The translations under genes and the position numbers were made by a program. From assembly GCA_023334545.1 (NCBI GenBank), contig JAADVB010000160.1, forward strand, positions 1-44,201: a stretch of DNA of 44,201 bases, read 5' to 3'. Origin of the DNA: Salisapilia sapeloensis. Its lineage: Eukaryota > Oomycota > Peronosporomycetes > Peronosporales > Salisapiliaceae. Shown here piece after piece: positions 22,790 to 31,382 of this stretch. How positions within the stretch are numbered: the first letter of the stretch is position 1; the number at the start of each line of letters is the position of its first letter. The notes beneath the pieces were generated by a model. The model ran no database searches. It was not told the origin of the DNA and saw nothing but the letters and a program-made list of their open reading frames with translations.

Positions 22790-23533
22790 ATGGCCCAAAA
22801 CATCTCCAAGAAGAGGAAGTTCGTAGCTGACGGTGTCTTCTACGCCGAGCTTAACGAGCTGCTCCAGCGTGAGCTTTACGGCGATGGCTACTCTGGTGTC
22901 GAAGTCCGTGTGACGCCCATGCGCACGGAGATCATCATCCGTGCCACCCGTACGCAGGAGGTGCTCGGTGAGAAGGGTCAGCGCATCCGTGCTTTGACCT
23001 CTGTCGTGCAGAAGCGTTTCAACTTCCCGGACGGTGCTGTCGAGCTCTACGCCGAGCGTGTCGCCAACCGTGGACTGTGCTCCCAGGCGCAGGCCGAATC
23101 CCTCAAGTACCGTCTTCTCGGTGGTCTCGCCGTCCGTCGTGCTTGCTACAGTGTCCTCCGATTCGTCATGGAGGCTGGTGCCAAGGGTTGCGAAGTCATT
23201 GTCACTGGTAAGCTCCGTGCGCAGCGTGCCAAGGCCATGAAGTTCAAGGAAGGTTACATGCTCAAGTCTGGTAACGCCAGCTCCGAGTACGTCGACACGG
23301 CCGTCCGTCACGTTCTTATGCGCCAGGGTGTCCTCGGTGTCAAGGTTGCCATTATGCTTCCGCACGACCCGACTGGCCGCATGGGCCCCAAGCGTAACTT
23401 GGATGATGTTGTCACGATCCTCGAGCCGAAGGAAGAGCCGTTCCAGCCGTACGTCGAGCCGAACCCGGCCGCCACGGCTCCTCCTCAGCCTGCTGCCGCC
23501 GTCCAGGCGCCTGCCGTTGACCCTGCGTTCTAA
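22790..23533 (+). CDS. RPS3: 40S ribosomal protein S3 (uS3)
   Basis: Intronless, 247 residues, normal length for eukaryotic S3. It begins [20 protein letters not shown]. The type II KH domain has its [11 protein letters not shown] loop; [20 protein letters not shown] and [20 protein letters not shown] follow, and the C-terminal half has [10 protein letters not shown]. It sits at the mRNA entry channel of the small ribosomal subunit. The tail is Pro/Ala-rich. Codon bias is extreme and C-rich compared with neighbours, as expected of a very highly expressed gene, and this creates an open antisense frame that is not a gene. Confidence 0.98.
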   Translation: MAQNISKKRKFVADGVFYAELNELLQRELYGDGYSGVEVRVTPMRTEIIIRATRTQEVLGEKGQRIRALTSVVQKRFNFPDGAVELYAERVANRGLCSQAQAESLKYRLLGGLAVRRACYSVLRFVMEAGAKGCEVIVTGKLRAQRAKAMKFKEGYMLKSGNASSEYVDTAVRHVLMRQGVLGVKVAIMLPHDPTGRMGPKRNLDDVVTILEPKEEPFQPYVEPNPAATAPPQPAAAVQAPAVDPAF

Positions 23534-23651
23534 GCATTGTGTTAGTTGTTCGCAGTTTAAGCTTAAACAGGATCAAATGATCAGACTTCCTATTGCATAA
23601 CCTTGTTCTCCATTCATTTTACCTTTCTACGCACGACTCGGCTTGGACGTC

Positions 23652-24779
23652 ATGTCAGACATGAATGGACGAGTGGTCTGTGACCGTTGCAAGCGTCCGC
23701 CGAATGTCTGCTATTGTGATGGGCTCCCATCGTCCCCGATCGAAACTGACAAGAGCCATGTACTTGTACTGCAGCACAGACATGAGACGCTGCGTCGCAC
23801 AGCCATTTCATCTGTCCCCGTGCTGGCGAATGTCTTGGACAGCGCGACGGTTGTTCAAGTGCCAAAGAGTAATGAGCTCGTGCCAGGGCGATGCCCTGAA
23901 CTAGATAAACCGCTTTTACATGATTCGTACAACTCGATACTCGTCCTCTTTCCAGACCCTAGTGCCCAGCCCCTCGCGGATGTCCTAGCAGATAGTCAGC
24001 TGAGTCAAGACAAGACGCTACTCGTGGCGATCGATGGGACGTGGAAAGAAGCCAAGCAGCTCATGAACCGCAACAAGGAGCTGTGGGAAGCGGCAAAAGA
24101 GCAGCAGACAGCTCGTGGAAAACACTTTAGCTTTGTCGTTCTTCCGGAAGACAATGATAGCATCTATGGCTATTTGCGCCGGTCCTCCCTTATTCCATCG
24201 TTCCCCTTCACTTGTATCTGACATATATATATATGTAGGGAGCCAAAGAAGGGATGTATATCGACGTTGGAAGCGATCGCCGGAGCTCTTCGGTTGATCG
24301 AGTCGAACGAAGAGGCTAGTGATGCTCTATTGACAGCCTTCCGTACGATGGTGACCAAGCAAGACACGTTTGCCGCCAAAGGTAGACAAGAAAAGCTGGA
24401 GATGTACAATGGCGTGAGCAAGGAAGAGGAGCTGCAGAAACGATGGGAGCAAGAGCGACAATCGAAAGAGACCAGCCATTCGGACAGCTACCACGGCAGC
24501 CATACTTGCGTTCGAGACTACGTCCTGACGTACACTGAAGTAGACTTTCGACAACGGCAGACTCTTCTCCAATACGTACGTACCTCATAGACCTTATCGA
24601 CGACTGACACTGACGACTGACACTAGGGAGACGTGATCCATGACAACTACCGACAGGTCATGGCGAAATGCACCGAGTTAAATCGTACTCGCAAGCGAGG
24701 TAATCGACTCATGGCTATGTCTCTCGAAGCATTTGAACGACAGACTGGTAACGTACAAGAGCAAGAAAAGGAAATCTAG
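23652..24779 (+). CDS. DTW-domain tRNA-uridine aminocarboxypropyltransferase
   Basis: Three exons, 339 residues: 23652-24181, 24239-24575, 24627-24779 (introns 57 and 51 nt). The DTW family transfers the aminocarboxypropyl group of S-adenosylmethionine to uridine in tRNA (acp3U). The N-terminus has the metal-binding CDRCKRPPNVCYC (C10, C13, C20, C22). The DGTW motif is at 128-131, followed by KEAKQLMNRN. After intron 1 comes REPKKGCISTLEAIAGALRL, the conserved end of the fold; the CGG codon for the first Arg is split by the intron. The C-terminus adds about 100 charged residues that are not part of the core. It most resembles the DTWD2 type. Intron 2 contains a near-perfect direct repeat (CGACTGACACT twice). 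It starts 118 bp after RPS3. Confidence 0.87.
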
Positions 24780-24843
24780 ATTTTTTCTGGTGTTTTCGAA
24801 AGCAAAAATAAAAGCTTTTGTGCAATGATCAATCGTCGTAAGC

Positions 24844-25473
24844 TTACGCCGAGGTTTCATCACCTTCCTCCATCTTGATGTATCGAGGGACGCCGTAGCC
24901 GCCATCGGCATTCGGCCACAACCACTTGGGCCAGTCCTCGCGCAAACGAATCTTCTCGTTTTCTTCATCCAGTTCCAAATACTCCGACTGACGCATCGCT
25001 TCCAATAGCGAGTCGTAATCCTGGTGCATCGCATACACCGCCTGGAAGCTACCGACGAACGCCAGCGGGACGTACCCGTCGACGTCCATGTTCTGACGCA
25101 AGAAGACGTCACGGACGAGATTATCAGGTGTAAAGTAGAATTCGATCTGCTCCCGAGCCCATTGCGCTGTGATGCGCACATCCGGGTTCGGCATGTAGAC
25201 ACCATTCATGTACACGCCATTGTCGTCATATTGCATTCGGCTGCGTCCACCACGTCCTCCACGTCCACGTCCGCGACCTCGGCCTCGGCCTCCACGCGAA
25301 TGACCATGCCCGTTGGACGACTGGTCATCCTCGACCGGTTCTTGGGACCAATTCGTCTTGGTCTTCTTTTTACCCTTCAATCCTTTCGAGCTGTCATCTC
25401 CAACTTCCTCAGCTTCGACCAACCTAAATTTCACGCTATCCGGCACCGTTTCGCCATCTCCGTGCACTGCCAT
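24844..25473 (-). CDS. La-motif (LARP-type) RNA-binding protein
   Basis: Single exon, 209 residues. The N-terminal half is charged and carries a run of RGG/RGRG repeats (residues about 58-80), a common RNA-binding tail. The C-terminal half is a La-type winged helix: AREQIEFYFTPDNLVRDVFL, then MDVDGYVPLAFVGSF and an L.LDEENEKIRLRED end. The QIEFYF..DNL..D.FLR pattern with GYVPL is typical of the LARP1/LARP4 class, not of genuine La, and no RRM follows. It probably binds mRNA ends and controls stability or translation. It is short for the family; no other exon is evident. It ends 64 bp from the convergent DTW gene. Confidence 0.87.
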   Translation of the reverse strand: MAVHGDGETVPDSVKFRLVEAEEVGDDSSKGLKGKKKTKTNWSQEPVEDDQSSNGHGHSRGGRGRGRGRGRGGRGGRSRMQYDDNGVYMNGVYMPNPDVRITAQWAREQIEFYFTPDNLVRDVFLRQNMDVDGYVPLAFVGSFQAVYAMHQDYDSLLEAMRQSEYLELDEENEKIRLREDWPKWLWPNADGGYGVPRYIKMEEGDETSA

Positions 25474-25532
25474 CCTGATACTAGTATCACGAAATGCCTG
25501 GTCAAAGCGTCAGAACCAATGGAATTTTGCCG

Positions 25533-25542
25533 CCACTTTTGG
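25533..25542. promoter_or_regulatory. CCACTTTTGG motif upstream of the La-motif gene
   Basis: This 10-base motif lies 60 bp upstream of the La-motif gene ATG. The same ten bases occur three more times in the 33581-34177 promoter region. It differs by one base from a CArG box (CC, six A/T, GG), the site of MADS-box factors. Confidence 0.4.
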
Positions 25543-25640
25543 TATTTTGAGCGGTAGAACTAAAACGAGACATGCTACTTTTCATAGACAACAACGTATA
25601 TTGTAGCTTCGACAACCTATACTACCAACGACGACGGCAG

Positions 25641-27884
25641 TTACCTCGATGCTGGCGACTGCAAGGCCAATTGGTCGATCGCTCGGCCATTCGTACTTCG
25701 CTGGTGGAAAGATGACGATGAATGTAGACGGCGTTCCCGTCGGTAGCTATTCGATACATGTCGAGATGGCATCGACTGGTTATCTTCCTTTTCGAATGAA
25801 AATCGAAGTGGACCGCTGGCCAAGGTACCGCCATTGGATGGTGCTGACTTCGGTACAGCCGATTGAGCTTCTGACTTATTGGTCTTTTGATTCGAGCACT
25901 GACATACAGACTTGGTATTCGTAGTGTCGCCATGAAGCACGCCTCCACATTCCTTGCAAAGTCCGCTCTTGGATCGAGGAGCTTCGACCCATTCACCATT
26001 TTCCAGTTCGATGAACTCACACGAAGTGTCAGTCAAAGACGTATTCAGGTCTTCTCTAGACAATCCTCTCGGGTGATCGAAGTGGAAGCCAGCAGCTAGG
26101 AGCGAATGAGAATGTGACGTTCCGGACACTGACGAGTGTCTCGATCGAGAATTGATTTCCGGAATCATACCAGTAGCATGGACTTTCATGGATGATGCAT
26201 TTTTATGCCGACCGCTTGACGGAGCAGAAGATAAGGCTCGAGATGTCCGAGTCCGTACGCGATCTCCACTTCCGAACGAAAGCCAGTCGCTTGAAGACGA
26301 CTCTTTCCTGTCACTACATCCCGAGAACTGTATAGGGGACAAGTGTCTGTTACTCTGCTGCCATGCTCCATTTTCCGATTCACTTTTGAGAGAAATATCT
26401 GTCTTTGGACGCATCATTTCCGATGGTGATGCGATCAGATTCATCTGAGAAGCTGTCCAGACATCCGAAAGGTCTGCCGTATCACGCAAGTGATCCATGT
26501 GCTCTGCAGCTTCTCGATCATATTCTTCCAATTCGTACTCGCGAGTAGGTCGTTCTGTATAACCATTCTCACTCTCATCCAGATCCGAGAATTGAAATGT
26601 CTGGACCTGCGCAGTCGGTCTAGCCTCAGGATAGCTCATAGGCTCCGATGACTCTCGCTCAGAGTGCATACGTCTCGCATCCGAAGAGCAGACTGTGCAA
26701 ATACGAATCTTCTTACTCCCGACGACTGGTAGATCGAGTAACCAATCATCACCACATCGCTTACACACTGCATTTCCACACTTTCGACACATGTACTGTC
26801 GGACGAACGTCGTAAAGGCACGATAACAGAGCTGACAAGACGTACGATGCGATCCAGACGGCACGGAAGAACGATGACCTGGTGCTCGTTGCTGTAGATC
26901 CAAATCACCTAGAAGCGTAGAAGAGCTCAGACGCTGCCGCTGAAGCACCGTATCGATGTCCGCTAGGAATGCAATGCGGTTTGCTAAGAAATTCGCGTGA
27001 AAGAACTCTGGGAATCTGCCTTTTAAGTCCATTTCGATTGTGTACGTGACAGCGAGCATGCCTGGCTCATGCGACGACTGGACAGCTACGAGACCACATC
27101 GATATAAACTACCGCGTACGATGCCATGAGAAGACATGAGTGATGGACAGCAAGGCAGACGGATGGAATGCATGGATCGAACCCAGCCACGTCGACCAGT
27201 GGATGGATCGCGGAATTCCTTTTGACATTCCAAGTAGCAGAAGTCTCGATCGCGAAAGAATTTCGATGGAGACTTGAGAAGTCCCCACTTGATGTCCACT
27301 GTCCGACGTGGATGGTCTGCTGATGGAGGCACCAACGGATATAACGTTCTTTTATCTACTAAATTCTGATTGAATAGCAGGTCGTGCTCGCCTGTACCTT
27401 TAGTCGAGTCGTATTTGAATAACACTGCCATCTCTTCTAAGCTCGCATGCAAATTGGTCGAGCCACGGACACTCGTAACGGAGCGTTGTTCACGACGTTC
27501 TCGAGCAGCTCCTTGTTTAATCGGAATACCTCGAATGGTTGTCATTGGTTTCCACACGAGCGTAGCTTCATGCTCTGGCTCAACCGTGTCTCGAATAAGG
27601 TGATTAGCAGTCTCGTTCGCTAGCTTGATCAGATACTTTTTCATCTGAGGCTGGAGAGGCGGTGGAGGTGGGAAAAGTACATCGCTATGCGAGTTTGTAG
27701 CACTATTCTGCTGCTGCCTCGAAGGCTCCGGCTTGTGGACCGAGTCGGCTTGGATGTAGAAAGTTTCGTGGTCATCAAGTACGTTCTGTAGCTGGTCATC
27801 GTGGCTACTCCTGGAAGTCGTCACGTGGGTCTGCTTCGCCGTCGAGTGCCCCCATCCTTTTAAAGCGTTCCCGACCATATCCAT
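25641..27884 (-). CDS. START-domain protein with non-canonical FYVE zinc finger
   Basis: Single exon, 747 residues from the ATG at 27884. Residues about 80-315 fit a START-like lipid-binding domain (VDIKWGLLKSPSKFFRDRDF, GWVRSMHSIRLPCCP, VTYTIEMDLKGRFPEFF). A FYVE-type finger follows at about 349-402 with all eight zinc cysteines in four pairs. The basic patch that binds phosphatidylinositol 3-phosphate, normally R/K-R/K-H-H-C-R, is here VRQYMCRKCG, so both histidines are gone, and the leading WxxD is also absent. Endosome binding through this lipid is therefore doubtful. The rest is Ser-rich and disordered; near the end C..C plus C.C (CKECG, CQC) may bind another metal. START-FYVE pairs form a large family in oomycetes. 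A membrane-lipid sensing role is inference. Confidence 0.85.
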   Translation of the reverse strand: MDMVGNALKGWGHSTAKQTHVTTSRSSHDDQLQNVLDDHETFYIQADSVHKPEPSRQQQNSATNSHSDVLFPPPPPLQPQMKKYLIKLANETANHLIRDTVEPEHEATLVWKPMTTIRGIPIKQGAARERREQRSVTSVRGSTNLHASLEEMAVLFKYDSTKGTGEHDLLFNQNLVDKRTLYPLVPPSADHPRRTVDIKWGLLKSPSKFFRDRDFCYLECQKEFRDPSTGRRGWVRSMHSIRLPCCPSLMSSHGIVRGSLYRCGLVAVQSSHEPGMLAVTYTIEMDLKGRFPEFFHANFLANRIAFLADIDTVLQRQRLSSSTLLGDLDLQQRAPGHRSSVPSGSHRTSCQLCYRAFTTFVRQYMCRKCGNAVCKRCGDDWLLDLPVVGSKKIRICTVCSSDARRMHSERESSEPMSYPEARPTAQVQTFQFSDLDESENGYTERPTREYELEEYDREAAEHMDHLRDTADLSDVWTASQMNLIASPSEMMRPKTDISLKSESENGAWQQSNRHLSPIQFSGCSDRKESSSSDWLSFGSGDRVRTRTSRALSSAPSSGRHKNASSMKVHATGMIPEINSRSRHSSVSGTSHSHSLLAAGFHFDHPRGLSREDLNTSLTDTSCEFIELENGEWVEAPRSKSGLCKECGGVLHGDTTNTKSVCQCSNQKTNKSEAQSAVPKSAPSNGGTLASGPLRFSFEKEDNQSMPSRHVSNSYRRERRLHSSSSFHQRSTNGRAIDQLALQSPASR

Positions 27885-28234
27885 CACGTCTGACTAAAGC
27901 GAAAATAAGGTGGCAAGAGAGAGGGATGATACGAGGCACGACATCTTGAGAAACAGGTGCATCCTCACACTCGACTCTAGTATATCGACGATGTCCTGAT
28001 GGCAGACTTACGTGTCATTCGTCTTCTGGGTACGAAGCGAATATTCGGATGTACCGGTGGCACGTATGAAGCATACGAGATAACAAATTAGAATATAACA
28101 CGAAGATGCTGACGAGATGACTGATGTCAATTGTACATGCATGAAACCTATATAAGCAAGTAGTTCGGTAGATGAAACTGTACTTGAGATAGCTTCTTAC
28201 AAGTACTAGACAGCTGCATTCGATTCTTTCCATC
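27885..28234. other. Divergent promoter region, 350 bp
   Basis: This separates the START-FYVE gene (leftward) and the CtIP gene (rightward). I see no frame worth calling and no clear core promoter match. Both leaders must lie here. Confidence 0.5.
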
Positions 28235-29005
28235 ATGGAACAAAAGTGGACTCAGGAGCGAAAGGAGCTATTACGTACGATTCAGAGGCAGCAAGAAGAG
28301 TATGATACGCTCCGGAAGAGGTTTAAAAAGCTGCAGAGAGTGCTTGTCGACCAGCAGCAAGTGCTTGACAAGTATCATCGAGCGTTTCAGTCCACAAATG
28401 TACCCACAAACCGTGACTCGGAAGCCTCCATCAACCTGCGTCAGACGCCACAGGATCCAGAGCTGACGCAAATGACACAGCTCAACGTCGCTACCGCCCA
28501 TAAGGACGAGGACGAGCAAGAAACATGCATGGAAGATGATAGTGAGCACGAAGGATGGACGAAACGCAAGGTGAATTTCCACGAGACGAATACGACGGCA
28601 TATAAACCACCGACAGAGCCTAGTACACCTCCACCAGCAGCTTCTGGGAAACGAAAGATGGCAATGACATGGGCAGATGAGAAGAAACGGATGCGATCAT
28701 CTCCATCTTACAGGAGCAAGTTGAAAGAGCATCGAACGAATGATACGAAATCTACTAAAGACACAGGAAAGGAAGGCGAATCCTTTGCGTACGTAGATGT
28801 CGTCCGGAATCGAACTGAGAGAGCAGCTCTACCGGCATTCGACTGTGAAGAGTGTCGAAAGTACTATGAAGCGATCCAAGGTGTCGTGTCACCGACCAAG
28901 ATACGAGACGAATGCTCTCGACATCGCGCGAGGTACCAGCCAACAGATACACCGGATGACTTTTGGCGACTCAGTTTCCCAGATTCCTTGTCGGAGCATG
29001 AATAA
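28235..29005 (+). CDS. CtIP/Sae2/Ctp1-type DNA end-resection factor
   Basis: Single exon, 256 residues. The N-terminus (about 1-50) is a charged helix able to form the coiled coil used for tetramer formation. The last 53 residues are the diagnostic domain: C204EEC207 followed by KYYEAI, then C227SRH230RARYQP, TDTPDDFW and a final FP. Human CtIP has the same C..C, CSRHR, and TPENFW order. The Thr of TP (T239) sits where the CDK site needed to activate resection lies in animals and yeast. The middle is disordered, with few conserved residues. The protein should activate the MRE11 nuclease at double-strand breaks. Sae2-family proteins are poorly conserved, so this one could easily be missed by annotation. 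Its stop is 46 bp from that of the convergent carrier gene. Confidence 0.87.
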   Translation: MEQKWTQERKELLRTIQRQQEEYDTLRKRFKKLQRVLVDQQQVLDKYHRAFQSTNVPTNRDSEASINLRQTPQDPELTQMTQLNVATAHKDEDEQETCMEDDSEHEGWTKRKVNFHETNTTAYKPPTEPSTPPPAASGKRKMAMTWADEKKRMRSSPSYRSKLKEHRTNDTKSTKDTGKEGESFAYVDVVRNRTERAALPAFDCEECRKYYEAIQGVVSPTKIRDECSRHRARYQPTDTPDDFWRLSFPDSLSEHE

Positions 29006-29051
29006 ACGTAGGAATCGGATCTATCTATTACGTTTAATTGACCTCGAGCGA

Positions 29052-30093
29052 CTAGGTCGTGAGGTACTTAAGCCTTTCATAAGCGGAATTGATGATACCC
29101 CACGACAGGAGCGAGCGAACAAAGTTCATGTGCACACCTCTATATAGCTTCCGTACAGACTGCCCACGTTCATGATACGTTCGATACAAGGCTTCCACCG
29201 GTCCGACATACGCTTCACCATACACACTCTGCATCTTGGTGCGTGCCACTAATGCAGACGTTAGCACCTATGCAAATCGACATAAAACTAGTACAAATAC
29301 CGTTAATCGGATAGCTGATGGTGCTTATAGCAGCACCCAAGAGCGCTCCGCTGATAAAGTCATGCGTCAGTACCAACAGTCCAGAGTCTGTCTCTGGAAA
29401 GGTGCGTCGGATAGGCTCTCGTAGACCAAAGAAGAGCACATTCGCTGGTCCATTACGTAGTAAGATGGCACTTAGACCTCGATAATGCTCCTTGAGTCCA
29501 TACTGGTTCAAATGCTTGAGCGCATCCATCGCACCTGTAATCTCTTGATTGAATTTCGGCGTCTGGAGTAACGTCTGTGCGCGTTCGAACGGCGCCATGA
29601 TTGCTTCCGTCGTGCCGGATAAACTTGCGGCTAGCAAGTGGACGCCGCGGAAGTCTCCACAGGACGCCACGAGCATGTCATGGTACCAATTATACAGGCC
29701 AAACATGATGGACTTAGAGATAATGGCTTGGACTAGTGGTGGCTTTACACCTCGATAGAGGAGAGGCAGACCTTCGGCACGTAACGTGCCAATAGCCTTC
29801 GGAACGCTCAAGCCAAAGAGCTGTTGTCGAAACATGACCTTGTTGAAAGGAAAGGTGAGGACGATATTGATAGCTGCAGCTGATCCACCACAGAAACACT
29901 CTTGCACGTGCGGATACTGGTGGAAGAAGTGCTGGATCGGACGTTCTGGCATCTCCGTGCCCGTTTCGTTTGTCCGTCGATGCGTTGTGCTTGAAGATGA
30001 TCGAAAGGACATACTTTGGTCATTATACACTCTATCGTTGTCTCTACTAGCTGGTCTAGACAAGTTCGTATCTTTGGCTGATGTGTCGTCCAT
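29052..30093 (-). CDS. Mitochondrial carrier, SLC25A51 (NAD+ transporter) type
   Basis: Two exons, 329 residues: 30093-29301 and 29248-29052 (intron 52 nt, phase 1). Three carrier repeats are visible, but the Px(D/E)xx(K/R) motifs are altered: TFPFNKVMFRQQLFG, APFERAQTLLQ and SYPINVARTKMQ. These variants, with FCGGSAAAINIVLTFP, AGTTEA-like SGTTEAIMAPFERAQTLLQ, NGPANVLFFGLREPI and SLLSWGIINSAYE, follow human SLC25A51/52 closely over their whole length. That protein imports NAD+ into mitochondria. The frame upstream of 30093 has only a TTG. The first 55 residues are hydrophilic and not conserved. I am confident of the subfamily; transport of NAD+ itself is inferred from it. Confidence 0.87.
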
Positions 30094-30313
30094 GACGAGG
30101 CACAAGTAGCGTACTCGCGACGAAAGCTTCTCTACGAAACTTGCGTGTGATGCCCATGAGGACCGACTCTCTTACGATTTGTATACTCTTGATCAAGTAC
30201 GATTATAAAATGTAGCTGACGATCTTGAAGCGACGGATGGAAAATGGGAAAGATAGACAATTGATTCTTCGGTCTTATGCAAGTGAAATGACAAATATGC
30301 AAGGTCATATAGA

Positions 30314-31234
30314 CTAGGCGACAGGAGTTGGTGGCACGTAGCCTTGCTCCATCGTACGTGGCTGTTGTGCCGAGTGACGAAGCGCCTCAGAGACAACGTC
30401 CGGATGCTCCTGCGCATAGCCTGTGACGAATCGACCGATCTTGGCAGCGTACTCTGGATGTTCATGCATTAGATGCGCAGTCTCCTAGTCATCGATATAG
30501 CACAATGTCGTCTTCATGTATAAAAACAAGAGGTACCTTGGAAGCTGGATCGTACGTGACAGTAGGATCCGATGTAGGCGATAGATGTCCATTGCGAAAG
30601 TCGTGATGGAAGAACATGATCAGGCAGGCCAAAACTGCATTTGCGCACATGAGTACACCGACAAACCACGCGAGCTTCACATCCATGCCAAAGTCCATGA
30701 AGCCGACCCTATGGATTCATATAAATATCTTTCCATACCAGAGTGATGGTCGCGACCTACATGAAGACAAAGGTCGTCCGGCCACTGTACGTGAATAAGA
30801 ATCCGAATTGTTCACGAAGTTGAGGCTCCATTGATGTAAAGCGGCATTCGAATGCTAGGAGTAAGAGTGCAAAGATGATCACGTAGGCAGAGATGAGGAA
30901 CGTCGTAATGTCTAGAACCACGAGGTCGAAGAGTCCTAGGAATCCAGCGAACGCTTGCAGCGTGGCTAAGATAACATTCGCATATCTCATATAACGGAGC
31001 AGTTCTTGCACATCCATTTGCTTCATCCTATTTCCATTCGTCATTCCTCTTGCTTATTAAAGCGTACAAGTCGAGTTACTTGGCGAACCAGGACATGGGA
31101 GAAGCACGTTTTAGACTCGCAAGTGAGACAAAACCAGAGCTACTAGACGTCCCTTGTCCACTCCCTTCATCTCGAACGTCGGGCGTTCGTTGCTCTGGGT
31201 TTAAAGGCGTGCGCAAGTACCCGTCGTCCTCCAT
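30314..31234 (-). CDS. Four-helix membrane protein, COPI-associated family type
   Basis: Four exons, 254 residues: 31234-31080, 31027-30761, 30708-30537, 30484-30314 (introns of 52, 52 and 52 nt). The join of exons 1 and 2 is inferred: the first ends SPMSWFAK and the second begins MKQMDVQELLRYMRYANVIL, with correct phase and good splice sites; otherwise translation would start at 31044. Four hydrophobic segments follow (ILATLQAFAGFLGLFDLVVL; FLISAYVIIFALLLLAFE; GFLFTYSGRTTFVFMVGFMD; FVGVLMCANAVLACLIMFF), with FLFTYSGR between the pairs, as in the COPI-associated/TVP15-like Golgi proteins. The tail is hydrophilic and ends in a Pro-rich stretch. A role in Golgi or vesicle membranes is likely from the family; direct function is unknown. 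Confidence 0.75.
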
Positions 31235-31382
31235 CTTGTCGATAGAAAACACTAGTCTCAAGCAACGAAAAGAAAAGAATTTATAAAGAAAAGAAAATCT
31301 ACTCGAGTCCCTCGACACTCTACGCACACGTTTTATCCACGCGCATCAACCCGACTTGTCTTATTACATGCAAAAACGGATC

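Noticed and set aside
22754..23365. A 203-codon minus-strand frame across RPS3
   Set aside because: Antisense shadow caused by C-ending codons in a highly expressed ribosomal gene; the product is low-complexity Thr/Asp/Leu-rich.
3838..28234. A functional cluster of pterin/folate genes or of DNA-repair genes
   Set aside because: Transporter and GTP cyclohydrolase lie 12 kb apart with unrelated genes between them, and RAD21, REV1 and CtIP are likewise separated; chance proximity explains this.
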